A stretch of DNA of 64,000 nucleotides from Elmis aenea (taxonomy: Eukaryota > Arthropoda > Insecta > Coleoptera > Elmidae): contig OX393577.1 of NCBI GenBank assembly GCA_947652605.1, forward strand, positions 29,329,466 to 29,393,465. The letters are read 5' to 3'. This document shows, piece after piece, positions 24,201 to 35,106 of this stretch. Within the stretch, counting starts at the first letter, position 1. The number at the start of each line of letters is the position of its first letter. A program made the position numbers and the translations under genes. Under the pieces are notes generated by a model. That model made no database searches, was not told the origin of the DNA, and saw nothing but the letters and a program-made list of their open reading frames with translations.

Positions 24201-24764
24201 GTTTCACTTGTACATTTTGTGGTCGTATTAATTCAACAAAAATCCTTAATGTTCTTCATATAGTGTTACGGCTAGCTGTAACATTTATTATGATAAGATA
24301 TTTCGGTGTTTCTAAATTTAAGTGATGATTTAAATTTTTAAGGTGTGCTCATGTACAGCCCAAATTGCGCAAAATCACAGCTACTATTATTAACTTTTAT
24401 ATTTAAAAAACCAAGAAAGTTAAAAGTCTGCTAAACAATCTATACAACAAATTTGGCGCTCGAGTAACAAAATAATAGAATGAGCAAAACTGGAAAAAAG
24501 CGTCACATCTTAAGCATTATTGTTACAAAGGAACACAATACCATGTTATTTAATTTCTTTTTATGTGTGTTGTGTAATTGGGCCTTAAATATTTTTGTTT
24601 GTATTAATTTTTTTCCTTTTTTCATGGTTAAGTAACTTAATATTACGTTTTTATCGTTTATAATGCATAATTACTTTTAAACAAATAATAGAGGAGGTGA
24701 GGTATTTGCCGCAATAATTCAGAGGTGCTGAATTTGTAAATCTACTTAAGCCACACTTTATTCA
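24201..24764. other. AT-rich intron, no gene seen
   Basis: No feature recognised between two foldback elements. Confidence 0.5.
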
Positions 24765-24923
24765 TATACAGGGTGATTCATTTTTTCATGTGGCCAAGCC
24801 AAGCCATGGAATTTTATAACATAACAATAACTTGTTTAAAATACACCCCTAAATAGCCAACCTGTATTTTCATTGTTAACGGAGATAGCAATTGTGCTAC
24901 ATGGAAAAGTGAAACATCCTGTT
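24765..24923. mobile_element. short foldback relative of 11767 family
   Basis: TATACAGGGTGATTCATTTT at the left and GAAAAGTGAAACATCCTGT at the right. Inner sequence (AATACACCCCTAAATAGCC, GGAGATAGCAAT) matches the 11767-14662 arms, so this is an internally deleted and diverged copy. Confidence 0.7.
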
Positions 24924-25829
24924 TTTACTAAGTTATAAGTTGTTCTTACCAAGTTATTTTAATACGTTTTTAAATCTAGTTTTATTGAAAAATATTACCC
25001 TGTGACTATTAAAATTAAAATGGATTTTTCTTCTAAGCACAGTATTTTATAAAATATATACGGAACGATAGTGAATGCTACATTAAGAAGGCAAATGAAA
25101 ACGAATTAGCTACTGTTTTAGTCTTCAATTAGGTCTTAAAGGGCTGAGCTCACAACAGACAAGGGTATTTACAAATTCTCTTTCAAACTCATATAATTGT
25201 TATTACAAAACAATTTATACCAAGTGCTGAAAGCACTTTTTGTTTGTGTACGATGCTGAACAACATTTGTACAACCCTATGAATTTATCTTTTAAAACAA
25301 TTTTTCACACTCTAGGTTTAGCCTACACTATACTATAATTTTAAGTTGCCGATTCATAACATTTTTTAATTTAATATTTTATAATTAATATAAAATTTGT
25401 ATTGTGTCCCAATTAGTATGGTTTTATGTTAGTATTTTTTTTAAATACTAGTTAAATGCTATTAATATGATGTTTGTATTTTGATTAGGATGGTGCAATT
25501 AAGCTTAATTAAAATTTAATCAGTAAAAAACTGAAATAAGGCGTAGGTATTATTAAATTAGCTGTTAATTTTTGATTTTAAAATTTATTCAGAACTATAT
25601 CTCATGCAAGTTTTTTTAAAGCATTTCTTTATTTAAAACAGAATAGCGATTTTTTAAAAGCGATTTTTTAAGTAAATTGTTAAAAAAAATAATTTTAATT
25701 TTCTCAATTCCTCGAAAATGTAAAAAAATCACTTGAAATATAGAAATTGACCTGATAGATTTTGATTTATTTTCAGCAATAAACAAATCGTAGTCACTGT
25801 CACTTAAAATCGTTGTTCTTTAGCTTTAT
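24924..25829. other. AT-rich intron, no gene seen
   Basis: Nothing recognisable apart from AT-rich sequence. Confidence 0.5.
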
Positions 25830-25837
25830 CTTATATG

Positions 25838-26968
25838 TAGGGTTTTTCGAATCCGTCTAACCCGGATTCTGATTCGCCGAATCCCACTGTAAATATTCGG
25901 ATTCGATATTCGGTCTAAGATTCGACGAATCTCGGGTTAGGTGTCATTAACGCTATCACACCTTCAAAGAAAATATTTGATTTTGAAATTATGAAACAAT
26001 TGTTTAATTGAGAAGACAAAAATGAAGAAATAGAGCATTCATCTAAGGGTGATTGCGGAAATGTTGCAGGAGCAGATGACGTTCAGGTGTTAATGATGGA
26101 AGAAGAGCTTACTCAAATATTGGAAACGGTAAAATTCCCTATATTACCAATCTCAAGCTAAATTTGACTACTTTAAAAAAGAAATTGCATTATTTTCAAA
26201 TACCAAAATTAAAAGGACTATTTAGAAAAATTATATCGAGCAATCATACCTATTAAACCAACGTCAACTATTTCAGAGAGAACTTTCTCTGTAGCAAATA
26301 ATTTTTGCATAAAGATGCGTTATAGATTGTCTGGTAAATTTTTGAATGTTTTAGTTGTTTAAAAATTTTATTTTTTGAGTAGAAAATATTTTTTTTTGCA
26401 TTTTTATCAAATGTACTCACAACCAGTAATGCTTATTTTTTGTTACCAAAATGTATTAGAAGACGTATTTTAATTTATTTATTGTTGTTTTTAGTTATTA
26501 AATATAAAAATATTATGAAATGTAAAATTTTTATGAAATGTAGTCCTTAAGAGATTAAGACTTTTATTAATTATTGAAGAATAAACTTTAATTTATTAAT
26601 GTTTTTAGTAAATTATTATTTATATACACTAATAACTTATTATTTTACTTCATACTTCAACAATGAAATACAGTGCCATTATAACTGATTGAAGGCCGTT
26701 TAAATTATTAGTATAAACGTTTTAATAACTTAACTTAATATCGTGTTAAGAAAACCTATTGATGCGCTACTGACAACACTGATAACCGCTAACGAATATT
26801 GTAAATTGCTTGTTATTTTAAAATTTGCGCAAAATTCAAACACTATACAATAATTTTTATGGCACTGTAATTCATTTTGTTTTCGGTTCCGAATTCGGAT
26901 TTGTAAAATAATCGTGAATTCGATTCGGATTCGTCGAATCGAAAAAAACCGAATCTTCCCAAACCCTA
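25838..26968 (+). mobile_element. hAT transposon remnant, 1.13 kb
   Basis: Ends are TAGGGTTTTTCGAATC and GAATCTTCCCAAACCCTA, with subterminal runs of GGATTCG / CGAATCC on both sides. The flanks are CTTATATG (25830-25837) and CTTGTGTG (26969-26976), an 8-bp duplication that has since diverged at two sites. The interior holds a recognisable hAT dimerisation domain (26228-26359). Confidence 0.85.
26228..26362 (+). pseudogene. hAT transposase dimerisation domain relic
   Basis: The plus-strand frame reads KLYRAIIPIKPTSTISERTF, then SVANNFCIKMRYRLSGKFLN, then VLVV and a stop. PTS..SERTFSVA and MRYRLS.K.L..L are the core of the hATC dimerisation domain (PTS..ERAFS.AG...K.R.RLS...L..L). Upstream, 26000-26130 carries an acidic stretch typical of the region before it, but in broken frames. 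No catalytic part remains. Confidence 0.85.
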
Positions 26969-26976
26969 CTTGTGTG

Positions 26977-27980
26977 ATGTGCAAAGAAATATTTGACAAA
27001 CTATATTTCATCTGGCTATCGTTTTACTATACAGCTAATAAAACAATTGTCAAAATATTAACGATAAAGATCAGCATAAACATTTCACTGAATGATATAA
27101 ACAAATATTTAATTTTTAAATTATTTTTAATCAGAATTTTGAATTTAATTCTATACATTTATAATTTTTAAATGGTAACGGCTATTCGTAATTTGTTAAA
27201 AGATGATAGTTTGTTGTCCTATGTATTTAATCGATTAATAAGTATTAGTATTAGCGATAAATCATGTTCATCGGCACAATATAAGATATAAGAAATACGG
27301 TATTCTAAAAAATAACTATAAAATTTAAAATAAATTGTCGTTTTCTTAATGAACAATTTAATAAAGTGCCCTAATTAAGTTTAAATTAGTGAATATCAGC
27401 TTCACAGTATAAGGTCTATTTATATAGCGCATTGACTTAAATATACCATATTTATTGTTGAAACTGGCTAATATATTGTATTATTTAAAGCGATTGAAAA
27501 GTAGGTACCTGCCATTAATAAGAAAAGATATATTATGACAACAACAATTAAAAGTTTTGTAATATAAAAGCGAAATCTTTTTCATCAAGATATAGAATAA
27601 AACAAAATTATTTATTTGTAAATTTGCAATGTTAAAACGTAAAATATATTATATACCATTAAATAAAATTACCTTGAATCAATTTTTACTTCAACATTAT
27701 GTTATTAAGTAGGAGTTAATTTTTCATTTTCTTTTTGTTTATGTTTTCAATATTATCATTTGTAGCTAATTTGTTTTCATTAGCTTAAAACAAAAAATGA
27801 ATATAATGTAAAAGTTTATATAAATGAAATAATTAGAAATTATTTTATCAGGAAACATATCCTACTCCTGATTTAATTTAATTTTATCTTTTATAATTCG
27901 AGTAATGAATGTGCTGTGAACAAAAAGCTAGGTCAAAAACGACAATATCAATTATAATTTTTGCTTAACTAAGTTGCTTT
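26977..27980. other. AT-rich intron, no gene seen
   Basis: Very AT-rich. No feature supported. Confidence 0.5.
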
Positions 27981-28265
27981 AGGCTATGAAAACAAAAATA
28001 AAACAAGGTGTAAAACCTTTTAAAACTCATGTGGTACAAGTTACTAAGGTTTTTTAATTTGTTGTTGAGATAAACATTATACATTTTTGAACATAAAATA
28101 ACAACAATATTGTCAAAATCAGCAGTTATGTAGTATATTGTTGTTTATCTTATGTTCAAATATTTATAGTGTTTATTACAACAACAATTTACACAACCTT
28201 CGTAACTATCATCAAATGAGTTTTAAAAGGTTTTACACCTTGCTTTTTTTTTGTTTTCACAGCCT
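27981..28265. mobile_element. MITE with AGGCTATGAAAACAAAAA ends
   Basis: Inverted repeat of 285 bp. The left is AGGCTATGAAAACAAAAA followed by AAGGTGTAAAACCTTTTAAA. The right has TTTAAAAGGTTTTACACCTT then TTTTCACAGCCT. The arms contain TTGTTGTTGAGATAAAC-type sequence. Related copies lie at about 33770-33880 and inside 45388-46130 (about 45630-45830). Confidence 0.75.
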
Positions 28266-28332
28266 GTTTTTCTTAAAAAAAAAAAAAACTAAAAACCCTT
28301 CGTAACTTGCGTTTTATTGAAAATAACAATTA

Positions 28333-28555
28333 GGTTGATGCATAATTATCCGCCGTTTTATCGCGACGTTTTGTTATTCGAATTTGTCGTCTACCAAGCA
28401 AACGGTAAGCAGTAATCGACGTTGATGGTGACTACTCCCCCAAATGATAATTGTATACATACCGTTTTGAGTTTGTTTTCGTTTTTAATTATGTTACAAT
28501 ATAATTTATGTTACATTATAATTTTTAAAAAACGGCGGATAATTATGCATCAACC
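28333..28555. mobile_element. mariner-type MITE
   Basis: Perfect terminal repeats GGTTGATGCATAATTATCCG and CGGATAATTATGCATCAACC (continuing as CCGTTTT / AAAACGG), flanked by TA on both sides, as expected for a Tc1/mariner target duplication. The 223-bp length is far below a full mariner (about 1.3 kb). The interior has no transposase remnant. Confidence 0.85.
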
Positions 28556-28639
28556 TAATACATCAATCCTTATATATTTGGAATGAGAAAAAACTAAGGA
28601 ATTTAAATAGGCCATAGCCAACTAAAACTTCCATTTAAA

Positions 28640-28955
28640 AAAAGGTAAGTTTGTGTCATACCTTTTTAACGGCGAGCGTAAAAATATTTTTTAGTATCAT
28701 CAAATCTTACATAAAAATATCTAAAAATAATACTTCGATATTTATAACAATAACGGAGATATGGCACATTATTAATGACAAACACATTTAAAAGAAAATA
28801 ATTTAAAAACCAGAAATGATACAATTGCTTTGAAAACTGTTTTGATTTTGTCTCAAAAAACTGTATATTTTTGGTACCTAATTTAACCGTTTCTCTATCT
28901 TGAATATTAAGCGAGATACCCATGTAATCCCATCGAATTTGGACCACCCTGTACA
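28640..28955. mobile_element. single arm of a CACCCTGTACA foldback
   Basis: The right end is AATTTGGACCACCCTGTACA. No matching left arm is present, so it is a solo arm or a one-sided remnant. The start of the element at 51636 (TACAGGGTGGATCAAATTTG) is a diverged relative. The 96-codon minus-strand frame here is arm sequence. The left limit is uncertain. Confidence 0.5.
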
Positions 28956-29880
28956 TTTTATATGATTTAACCCACCGTTTTTTCTTTAGATATTATCTGT
29001 TCTTACATAGCAATAAAATAATAATTATCAAAAACAATTTATTCAAAATAATATCTACCGATAGGCAATACATTTACTGTATTATTTCTTATGTTAATTA
29101 TAATCGACAATAAAAATTTTGTGTAGTAGTACAAATTGATGAAGTCCAATTTAGTTCTTGTTTTATGAAATTATTGCTTTGCCAGGTTAACTTTTAAATA
29201 TTTCTAGACACAAGCTTGCTCGAGAAAGTTTTCAAACATATGTAAACAGTTTAGATATTTTGATATGAACGTCCATACGTACTGAATGAAATTTTCTTTT
29301 TCTTCCTGTCTTTTAGTTTAGGGTTTATTACAAAATACTACAAACAGGTAAAAAATACACCGTATTTAATACTGTTCCACTGTATGGTTTTGAACTATAG
29401 TAATATAAAAACTCTCAGGAAGTTGAGAATTCACTTTATTGAGATTGAAATAACGTTGGTGATAAAATAATATTATATTAAAGGTACACAGCAACAACGT
29501 AATTATGTTTCATCCTTTACTGTTGAACAGTTGTCATGATTTAGATCGTTTTACAAAATTAAGCAATTCTAATTGTTACATGTACATGTACTTAAACCAA
29601 CGGGTACCTACTGTATAATTTTAAAGACAAACTAAAGGCACTCGTAAGAACAATGCAGTTGCAATTGTAATCGCAATGTTTAATGGTGATAACATACGTA
29701 TAATATTCTACGCATTATTAAAATGCATCGTCAATCGTAAAAGATCGACTACTTTGACAAAAAAAAATTGCGACATATATTGACTTGGAATCCGATTCAG
29801 AACAAAAGCAAGAATCTGAGGAGGCAATTTATAATAACGCCGATATTCATCCGTTTTCAAACACAAAAAGCTTAAATCTG
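28956..29880. other. AT-rich intron, no gene seen
   Basis: No feature recognised. Confidence 0.5.
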
Positions 29881-29889
29881 TATAAACAT

Positions 29890-30060
29890 CTACATTGTGC
29901 TTGTGCAGCTTTATGGAAGGAGAGCTTTCCAATAGTGGGGGTAAAATGGCGGCTGGGGTAGGGAAAAGAGTGACGTAGCGATCGATAAAGCTTGAGCTCT
30001 GATTGGCTCTCATACTCGATCGGGTGGAGCGAGCTTTTATAGCACAGTTTTACTATCTGT
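29890..30060. promoter_or_regulatory. promoter-like GC-richer patch in acj6 intron
   Basis: Compact block with GAGTGACGTAGCG (CRE-like), CTGATTGGCTC (inverted CCAAT), GTAAAATGGCGGCTGGGG (YY1/Pho-like) and two ATCGAT/GATCG sites. On the minus strand there is GCTATAAAAGCTCGC (TATA) near 30034-30044. A minus-strand frame of 101 codons starts at 30013, but its protein has no recognised domain. This could be an internal promoter, an enhancer or an unknown repeat. Confidence 0.3.
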
Positions 30061-31380
30061 GATTTCAATGGCATATCTTGATGTAAATTTTTATGAAATC
30101 CCTTTATTATTGTTGTGTTTGCTACAGATCTATGATACCGATGATTTGTGCGTGCAAATGAGCTTTTGTCATTATAGAACTACCTACTTTGATAAGTGTG
30201 CTACTATTACTGCGCACTATTTTCTCTCTTTTTCTGAAAAGCTTAGTGATGTTAACTGCTTTTTTTATCTAGCATAGTAGTTTTGGGTACTTGTGGTATT
30301 TTTAGTTCACACGATTAAATGTAGCAGATAAAATATTAGGAAAACTAAAGATGACTATGCATTCTTGACCAGTTCTTTTAATTTTCATGCCATTATAAAG
30401 CTTGGGAACGTGAAAAATAAAAGGAATATCAAGTGTAACAAGTTTGTGGGTAAATTCTAAATCTGTCAACTTAACTGTCGATTGACTTGCTTCAATTGAC
30501 TAAGTTTGAGCGCTAATCATGTTTTATGTAATTCATGTTTTATAAATATTTAAAATTGATTTTGTAATCCCTATTTTTTCCAAAAAATAATTCATTATGT
30601 CAAATATTTATGTATGTATAGTCTACTACTTGTTAATTAAATTGTAATAATTAATACATATCAGAAATAGATAATTCTTTAAAGCGTTATTATTACTTCA
30701 TCTTGTTTACACCCTTTAAAAAACTATCAACAATTATCCAAGCATATCCTTCCTAATACAACATATGGCACACTATTATCCAGATTTATATCAACCCTCC
30801 ATGTGGTTTGGTTATGCACCTGTAAGCTACAATACCTGTTAAAATATAGGGTCCGTCTCCCTCTTGAAATGTGTAGGGTTCATTAGAAAATAATTAATAC
30901 ATAATAAAATGTAAAATGACTCGTGTAATTTTACGCATATTGTTCTATAGAATAAAAAGTATGCTATTAAACTTAAATTTTTTGTATAAAATATTCACTG
31001 ATGTCTATGTAAGCATTTAAAAATATACCTTTCCAGTGTCATGTTACATTAGTCTTCAGCAACAATTTAAATAAATTGAGACTGAACATAAAATAAGTAT
31101 TCAAAACCGTGTGATGTATTAAATGTGGTAGCAATATCGTTTTGTTGCGTAGAAGTAAAAAAAAGTTTACATTGCGGTGAAAATCATAACAAGCATTTTT
31201 AATATAGAGTTGGTAAATAGTCTACATACATTCGCTTATGAATAGAAAAATGCAGGTATAGGTGCAGTGGACAATGTTTTTACTTTTGGAAGTAAAACAG
31301 TTACATGCAACCGAAGTTAGTAGGTTAGGTATACACATAGATCATAATCGGTAATTAAAAAAATACCTTTGTATTTTGAT
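30061..31380. other. AT-rich intron, no gene seen
   Basis: No supported feature. The 72-codon frame at 30059-30277 has no recognisable content. Confidence 0.5.
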
Positions 31381-31399
31381 CTCTACGCAATCATTTTTA

Positions 31400-31860
31400 C
31401 TTTCGCCATCCGTAGTACGAAGAAAGTATTGTGATCGCGAAAATGTTCGAATTCCAGATGTCGACGGATACTCACGTTTCGAGATCCCCTGAACCCGTTT
31501 TGACAATTTTTGTGATGACATCCAAGTGTGTATAAATGTGTTTCGTGTGGACGCGCGCGCGTGCGTGGTTTGTGTCCAATATTATAGTTGTACATTTTTT
31601 TAATTCGATTTCAATAGAGCTTCAAAAAGAGTATTTTAGATTGCTTTCATTTTAAGTTAACTAAATAATAACCAGGAGAGTATTAAAGTTTTCGGGTTAT
31701 TTTAAAATTACAGGACGGTAAATATTTTGTTAATGTATAAATTTAGTCTATTTAAAAATTTGTTACTAATTCCAATGGGACTTTTTGTAAATTTTGAATT
31801 TCTGGTCTAAAACGGCTGCTACGATTTTTTTTAAATATGAATGTATTACATCATTTTTCT
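31400..31860. repeat. dispersed repeat, copy 1
   Basis: The segment includes TTTTTGTGATGACATCCAAG, a CGCGCGCGTGCG run near 31552, and GGGACTTTTTGTAAATTTT near 31778. The same order of landmarks recurs at about 33930-34150 (GCGATGACATCCATGTGAG, ... GGACTTTTTGTAAAAATTT), so the two are diverged copies of one family. The type of element is unknown. Confidence 0.5.
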
Positions 31861-33590
31861 TAACAAAATACCGTTTGATTTATCTCTATTTAATTTTTTT
31901 ATTAATACAGGTAATGCTTTATTAAAATGTGTTTGCATATTTTTTTAAGGATGCTGTGGTACTTAATGTGTCCTAACACTCGCATGGAACGTCATTTTCA
32001 ATACACACAACTACACGAACATATTCTCAATATAACGAAAGTTAGTTTTTGGCCATTGATAGGTATCATGAAAAATTTAATACGTCTTTAATTATTTTTA
32101 TCACTTTGAGATCGGAACAATGTTAAAGTAAAATATTTCGATTGTTTTGCGTGTTTAATTCACTGCTTGTACGTTTGGAAGTTTTAAACTATAAAAAAAT
32201 AACAATATACAGCATACGGCAATGAAATATTAATTAATAGTTTAAGATTAAGACATAAATAGTAAAACTTTTTTAAACCATAATATTTACTTATACTAAA
32301 AATGACTAAGTATAATAGCATTAACATGTAAACAAATATAATATCATTTAAAAAGATAAAGTTCAGTCCAATAAAGTTAAAAACTAATGTATAATATAAA
32401 TATGCACTAAAACAGTTGAATGTCAAAATCAAATCCAAAATGTATGTCTGTGCGTGTGCATAAAATGTTATTAATGAATTATATTGATGTTATTTAAAAT
32501 TAATAAACCGCTTAGTAAAAATAGGGTTACGTAATAGATCGCGTGTGTTCTAGTAGATGGCACCAGGTATGATAATGAAATATCTAGTAATTAGCTCTAA
32601 TGCTATAATGGCCATATGTTAATAATCCACAGCCAGTATGACCGCGACATAACCGTGGTGACACGATATTTGCTGGAGGAAATTATTAAATGAAAGAGAT
32701 TTAGGACGTCGTGCACATGCGAACTAATGTTTTGAACGAAATTTTAAAATAAAATATTACACGTGTTTTTATTATCGTATTAGAACCAGCTGTTCACAAA
32801 TAAGTGAAGTTAATTAAATTTGACTTTGTTTTAAGTTTTATATCAATAAATATAAAATTGGGAAATCTTTTTGCTTCATTTCAACTGAAAATTATAACCT
32901 GTTTAAAATTGTTTTAAATTTCGAACATTACATTTTGCTACAAAGAGATCAAAGCTTAATTTTTATTAAAAATATATGCAAATTCCTAAATCATACGTAG
33001 GTGTTGTACACATTCTGGCTATTTTATTCACTACACTGTCGATACAAAATAAAAAGTTTAACCACGTCTCTTCTTAAATATATTTTAAAATATTATACGC
33101 CCTAAAAACTGGTATGAAAATCTATTCTCCTAACATGATGTTTTACTTTTTCTCCCATTTTTATTTAAAATCAATTTGCGCTATTCGCACTCGATTTGAC
33201 AAGTAGGTACATATTTTTCGGATTGTTGCGATGTCCTCACTTAGGTCTTAATCTAATTTGAAAAAGTGTCGTTTAATTAGCATATTTAAAGAAGGTGCAT
33301 TGTATGTAGTTGGAATGCTACGTTTGTTGTGGTACTTTGACATGAAATGTCATTTATGTGAAGTTTACCATAGGGAACCCTTACTAAAAACAATGTCAAT
33401 AAACTCTTAATAGAATTTAAAATGTCAAAAGTAACGTTCGTCAAAAAAGCATTTTTACTGACTACTTCAAGAATACATAAAAAAGTGAACAGGTTAAAAT
33501 GTATTAAATTTGTGTTTGTTAATGTTTAGAATGTTAGAACCTGCAATATTGATAATTCGAAAATTAAAATTTACTGCTTATTATTTTTGC
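31861..33590. other. AT-rich intron, no gene seen
   Basis: Mostly AT-rich. The part at 32520-32720 is less repetitive and contains homeodomain-like sites (TAATTA, TTAATAATCC) and ACCGTGGTGACACG. It might be regulatory, but nothing firm can be said. Confidence 0.4.
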
Positions 33591-33595
33591 CACAC

Positions 33596-33890
33596 GCAGA
33601 ATGAACTGTTTGGTGAAAGTTGCTCGAAGAAAAATTGCTTTAATACAATTGCTCGAAAAACAGTTCCTCGAAAGGAAAATTGCTCGAAATACTGAAAAAG
33701 TATTAAATGTATATAAATACAAAATAATTAAATGTACTAAAAAAGTTGTTTATGTTTGTTTACACTTGTGTAAAACCCTTTAAAACATAAGATAACAAGA
33801 ATGTAGTTAGAATAAGCAGTTATGTAGTGTATAATATTTTCAAATATTTATAGTGTTTATCTCAACAACAAATTTAGTACCTAAGTGTAC
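33596..33890. mobile_element. partial element with TTGCTCGAAAA subrepeats
   Basis: Begins with several copies of (A)TTGCTCGAA(A) (about 33619-33690) and CAGTTCCTCGAAAGGAAAAT, followed by the AAATGTACTAAAAAAGTTG and AACCCTTTAAAAC/TTATCTCAACAACAA parts. It matches the left half of 45388-46130 and a part of 27981-28265. No right arm, so a one-sided remnant. Confidence 0.6.
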
Positions 33891-33929
33891 ATGTATTTGT
33901 AAATAAATTTAAATACATTTTTCGACCCT

Positions 33930-34150
33930 GTACACGTGTCGACTGTTTTCGCGATGACATCCATGTGAGTGTGTGTTACTAAGCGCGTGCAGTTGATTTT
34001 TTAAATGATAACTAATATACAAGGTGTTTAAGTTTCAACGTTTAATCAAAATTGCAGAAAACACGGTTATAACAATATTAGTCTACTTAGAAATGTAGTC
34101 TATGTTCTCTTCGATAATCTTTATAGGACTTTTTGTAAAAATTTCAAAAT
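33930..34150. repeat. dispersed repeat, copy 2
   Basis: Diverged copy of the repeat at 31400-31860, sharing GATGACATCCA.GTG, TAGTCTA.TTA.AAAT and GGACTTTTTGTAAA in the same order. Confidence 0.5.
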
Positions 34151-34302
34151 AACAAACCTTTAAAAAATTTCTTTAAACGGCTTAAAAATGTTGATGTAGT
34201 ATAGACTATTTTTCCTTATAACTACTGCCGTTGTCATTCTCTCAAATTTAAATAATAGAAGTGATTCAAACATTGTTTTTAAGGACGCAGTAGTTGTTTG
34301 TT

Positions 34303-35106
34303 TATACAGGGTGTCCCAATTGTACACCGCCAAAAAGTAGGTGCATATTCCTGAGTGAAAATGATGACCATTTGTCAAATATTTTGTTATCCGAAAATGC
34401 TTCCTTTCAAAGTTAAAGACCTCCAAAGTTGCAGGGAAAAAAATAAAAAAATCAATTACGTCCTAGCCGTTAGCTAGAGCTATTAAACTTGGCCGAAATG
34501 TTTAGGTGTTTCCCATTGACTTTGTGGGATAATTAGAAAGAAAACACGTAATTGGAAGTATGATTTATAGTCAGGTCATCTGCTTAACATCTTCAGAATT
34601 TTTTTCTCTGGAATAAAATTGAAAATGTCATTCGTCCATAAGAAAGTACGACTTAAGAGGAAAAAATTCGTCCCTCTTTGTTTTTTGCTGTAAACGTAGC
34701 CGTTTTCGAGAAAATTAGCGCTAAAGATGCATCGACAAACTCTGTTCATACACCTCAATTTTTTTTTTTTTACTAAACTTAGTTGGCTAATGTCATGCTT
34801 GACTTAAGGCTTGTTCATAATTAAGCGGATGACCTGACGATAAATCATACTTCCAATTACGTGTTTTCTTTCTAATTATCCCACAAAGTCAATGGGAAAC
34901 ACCTAAACATTTCGGCCAAGTTTGATAGCTCTAGCTTAAACGGCTAGGACGTAATCGTTTTTTTGATTTTTTTTCTTGCAACTTTGGAGGTCTCTAACTT
35001 TGAAAGGAAGCGTTTTCGGATAACGAAATATTTGACAAATGGTCATCATTTTCACTCAGGAATATGCACCTACTTTTTGGCGGTGTATAATTGGGACAAT
35101 ATGTAT
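34303..35106. mobile_element. foldback element, 0.8 kb
   Basis: The left end is TATACAGGGTGTCCCAATTG. The right end, TAATTGGGACAATATGTAT, has lost the CCCTGTA form by mutation. Arms of about 280 bp match closely (AAAAAGTAGGTGCATATTCC with its complement; TAATTGGAAGTATGATTTA with its complement). The centre of about 230 bp is unmatched. The minus-strand frames at 34160-34426, 34576-34758 and 34994-35197 lie partly or wholly in the element and are not genes. Confidence 0.88.
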
